Positions 62,410 to 64,000 of a stretch of DNA of 64,000 nucleotides are shown here, piece by piece. The translations under genes were made by a program, and so were the position numbers. The notes below the pieces were generated by a model that worked only from the letters and a program-made list of their open reading frames with translations, searched no databases and was not told the origin of the DNA. The DNA is from Microbulbifer variabilis. Its GTDB lineage: Bacteria > Pseudomonadota > Gammaproteobacteria > Pseudomonadales > Cellvibrionaceae. The first letter of the stretch is position 1. Each line of letters starts with the position of its first letter. Location of the stretch: positions 62,001-126,000 of the forward strand of contig NZ_JAIVKI010000003.1 of the NCBI RefSeq assembly GCF_020524905.1, in the 5' to 3' direction.

Positions 62410-64000
62410 ATGCGCAGCGACTACTGTGGCGTCCTTCGTTCCGCGGACATAGACCGTGTAGTAACCCTCTGTGGCTGGGTCGACCGCCGCCGCGATCACG
62501 GCGGTGTAATCTTTATCGACCTACGCGACCGCGAGGGTATTGTTCAGGTGGTATTCGATCCGGATGCGGCCGAGCACTTCGAAATGGCCGATCGCGTGCG
62601 CAGCGAATATGTCCTTAAGGTGACCGGCCGTGTGCGCGCCCGTGCCCCCGAAGCCCTCAATCCAAATATGATGACCGGTGAAGTCGAGGTCTACGGTACT
62701 GAGCTGGAAATTCTCAATAGCGCCGAGACGGTGCCTTTCCAGCTGGATGAGCACACCGCAGTGGGTGAGGATGTTCGCCTTAAATACCGCTACCTGGATT
62801 TGCGCCGCAATGAAATGCAGAACAACCTGTATTTCCGTTCCAAGTTGACCACGGCGATCCGCAATTACCTGGACGAGCACGGTTTCCTGGATATCGAGAC
62901 CCCAATCCTGACCCGCGCCACTCCTGAAGGTGCGCGTGATTATTTGGTACCGAGCCGCACCCATGAGGGCAAATTCTTCGCCCTGCCGCAATCTCCTCAG
63001 CTATTTAAACAGCTATTGATGGTGTCCGGTTTCGATCGCTACTATCAGATCGCCAAGTGTTTCCGCGATGAAGACCTGCGCGCCGACCGCCAGCCGGAAT
63101 TTACCCAGATCGATATCGAGACCTCTTTCCTCGACGAGGAAGAGATCATGGCGATCACCGAGGGTATGGTGCGCAAGCTGTTCAAGGAATTGAAGGGGAT
63201 CGAGCTGGGTGAATTTCCACGCATGACCCACTACCAGGCCATGCTGCGTTACGGTTCCGATAAGCCGGACCTGCGTATTCCACTGGAGATGGTGGAAATC
63301 AAGGACTTGATGACCGAAGTGGACTTCAAAGTATTCTCCGGACCCGCCAACGATCCCAAAGGTCGGGTGGCCGCCATCAAGGTGCCGGGCGGTTGTAAGA
63401 AATTAACACGCAAGCAACTGGATGATTACGGCAAATTTGTTGGCATCTACGGCGCCAAAGGCCTCGCCTATATCAAGGTCAACGATCGTTCCGATCTGCA
63501 GAATGGCCTTCAGTCGCCCATCGTAAAATTCCTGCCTCTGGAAACACGCGCGGCAATTCTTGATCGGTTGGAGGCGGAAAACGACGACGTCATCTTCTTT
63601 GGCTCCGATACCGCCAAGATTGTTTCCGAAGCCCTGGGAGCACTGCGCTGTAAGTTGGGTGAGGACCTCAATCTCTACACCAGCGAGTGGGCACCCCTGT
63701 GGGTGGTGGCCTTCCCGATGTTCGAGGAAAATGACGACGGCAGCCTCACCGCACTGCACCACCCATTCACTGCACCTTCCTGCAGCCCGGAAGAGCTGGA
63801 ACAGAACCCATTGGGCGCCCTGTCGCGCGCATACGATATGGTGCTGAACGGCACTGAGCTGGGCGGTGGCTCTGTGCGCATTCACAACCAAGATATGCAG
63901 CAGACTGTATTCCGTATTCTCGGCATCGATGAAGAAGAACAGCGCGAGAAATTCGGTTTCCTGTTGGATGCCCTTAAGTACGGTGCTCCGCCCCACGGTG
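62410..64000 (+). CDS. aspS: Aspartyl-tRNA synthetase, 3' end outside window
   Basis: 530 codons are visible from ATG 62410 (GGGAA about nine bases upstream); the protein should have about 590. Loads Asp onto tRNA-Asp. N-terminal OB-fold anticodon domain: [26 protein letters not shown] (residues about 18-43). Class II catalytic core: [21 protein letters not shown] (about 195-215) and [18 protein letters not shown] (motif 2, about 218-235). The GAD insertion follows (residues about 290-420), then [16 protein letters not shown] and HHPFTAPS. Motif 3 (near GLDR) is beyond the edge. The visible start and domain order fit the bacterial discriminating/non-discriminating type; which one is not seen. 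Confidence 0.95.
   Translation, partial: MRSDYCGVLRSADIDRVVTLCGWVDRRRDHGGVIFIDLRDREGIVQVVFDPDAAEHFEMADRVRSEYVLKVTGRVRARAPEALNPNMMTGEVEVYGTELEILNSAETVPFQLDEHTAVGEDVRLKYRYLDLRRNEMQNNLYFRSKLTTAIRNYLDEHGFLDIETPILTRATPEGARDYLVPSRTHEGKFFALPQSPQLFKQLLMVSGFDRYYQIAKCFRDEDLRADRQPEFTQIDIETSFLDEEEIMAITEGMVRKLFKELKGIELGEFPRMTHYQAMLRYGSDKPDLRIPLEMVEIKDLMTEVDFKVFSGPANDPKGRVAAIKVPGGCKKLTRKQLDDYGKFVGIYGAKGLAYIKVNDRSDLQNGLQSPIVKFLPLETRAAILDRLEAENDDVIFFGSDTAKIVSEALGALRCKLGEDLNLYTSEWAPLWVVAFPMFEENDDGSLTALHHPFTAPSCSPEELEQNPLGALSRAYDMVLNGTELGGGSVRIHNQDMQQTVFRILGIDEEEQREKFGFLLDALKYGAPPHG

Noticed and set aside
1-64000. CRISPR arrays, insertion sequences, prophage, tRNA or rRNA genes
   Set aside because: No repeated spacers, transposase motifs, phage structural genes or tRNA-like sequence were recognised by eye; a tRNA search program would be needed to exclude a missed tRNA.

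Overview
The window looks like a chromosomal segment of a free-living, probably marine Gammaproteobacterium; a Microbulbifer/Cellvibrio-type lineage is my guess. This rests on the sodium/proton-type Rnf complex in the order A-B-C-D-G-E, the metG/apbC divergent pair, FmdB next to aspS, a ydiJ-type D-2-hydroxyacid dehydrogenase, and a YqjD/YqjE pair. No phage, insertion sequence, integron, CRISPR array, rRNA or tRNA was recognised. Base composition is moderate (about half GC by eye), with AT-richer stretches around 13.4-16.4 kb, 32.5-33.2 kb, 36.5-37.0 kb and 44.5-52.4 kb.

Region 1 (1-10.7 kb, minus strand) is the most interesting part. It is a nine-gene, one-direction cluster read right to left that I do not recognise as a named system: a TPR protein ending in a TonB-like domain, two lipoproteins (one extremely serine-rich), two single-span membrane proteins with TPR/PEGA and PEGA/SUMF1-like periplasmic parts, a small charged secreted protein, a MotA/TolQ/ExbB-type channel subunit, a degenerate Hsp70/actin-fold protein, and (cut by the window edge) an ExbD/MotB-like coiled-coil protein with the membrane aspartate. 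My inference is a proton-motive-force driven cell-envelope machine.

Region 2 (11-18.5 kb) holds a type II branched-chain aminotransferase (ilvE), a Yip1-family membrane protein, an HSL-family esterase homologue whose catalytic Asp is replaced by Cys, and an overlapping pair made of a parallel beta-helix lipoprotein and a diheme cytochrome lipoprotein, next to a TetR regulator. Region 3 (18.8-24.6 kb, minus) is the complete translationally coupled rnfABCDGE operon for ferredoxin:NAD+ electron transfer. Region 4 (25-36.5 kb) is housekeeping: yghU, a yqjD-yqjE-like trio, a D-2-hydroxyacid dehydrogenase, a DMT transporter, metG, apbC, trhO and small unknown proteins.

Region 5 (37-44.5 kb) contains ydiJ divergent from a DUF523-DUF1722 / MerR / photolyase operon. 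A perfect 29-bp palindrome overlaps the -35 element of that operon's predicted promoter, which suggests direct control by the MerR protein, a LitR/MlrA-like regulator whose B12-binding motif is degraded. Region 6 (44.5-52 kb) is AT-richer and carries a CPXCG protein, two MscS channels, a DedA-type protein, a DUF4124 gluzincin, an Asp/Glu racemase-like protein and an S41 peptidase. Region 7 (52.5-64 kb) has an AruH-like aminotransferase with an Lrp/AsnC regulator, a DUF4345 protein, an AEC transporter, a fatty acid hydroxylase, a lytic transglycosylase coupled to a membrane AraC regulator, proS, an HU protein with a histone-H1-like tail, an FmdB zinc ribbon and the 5' part of aspS.
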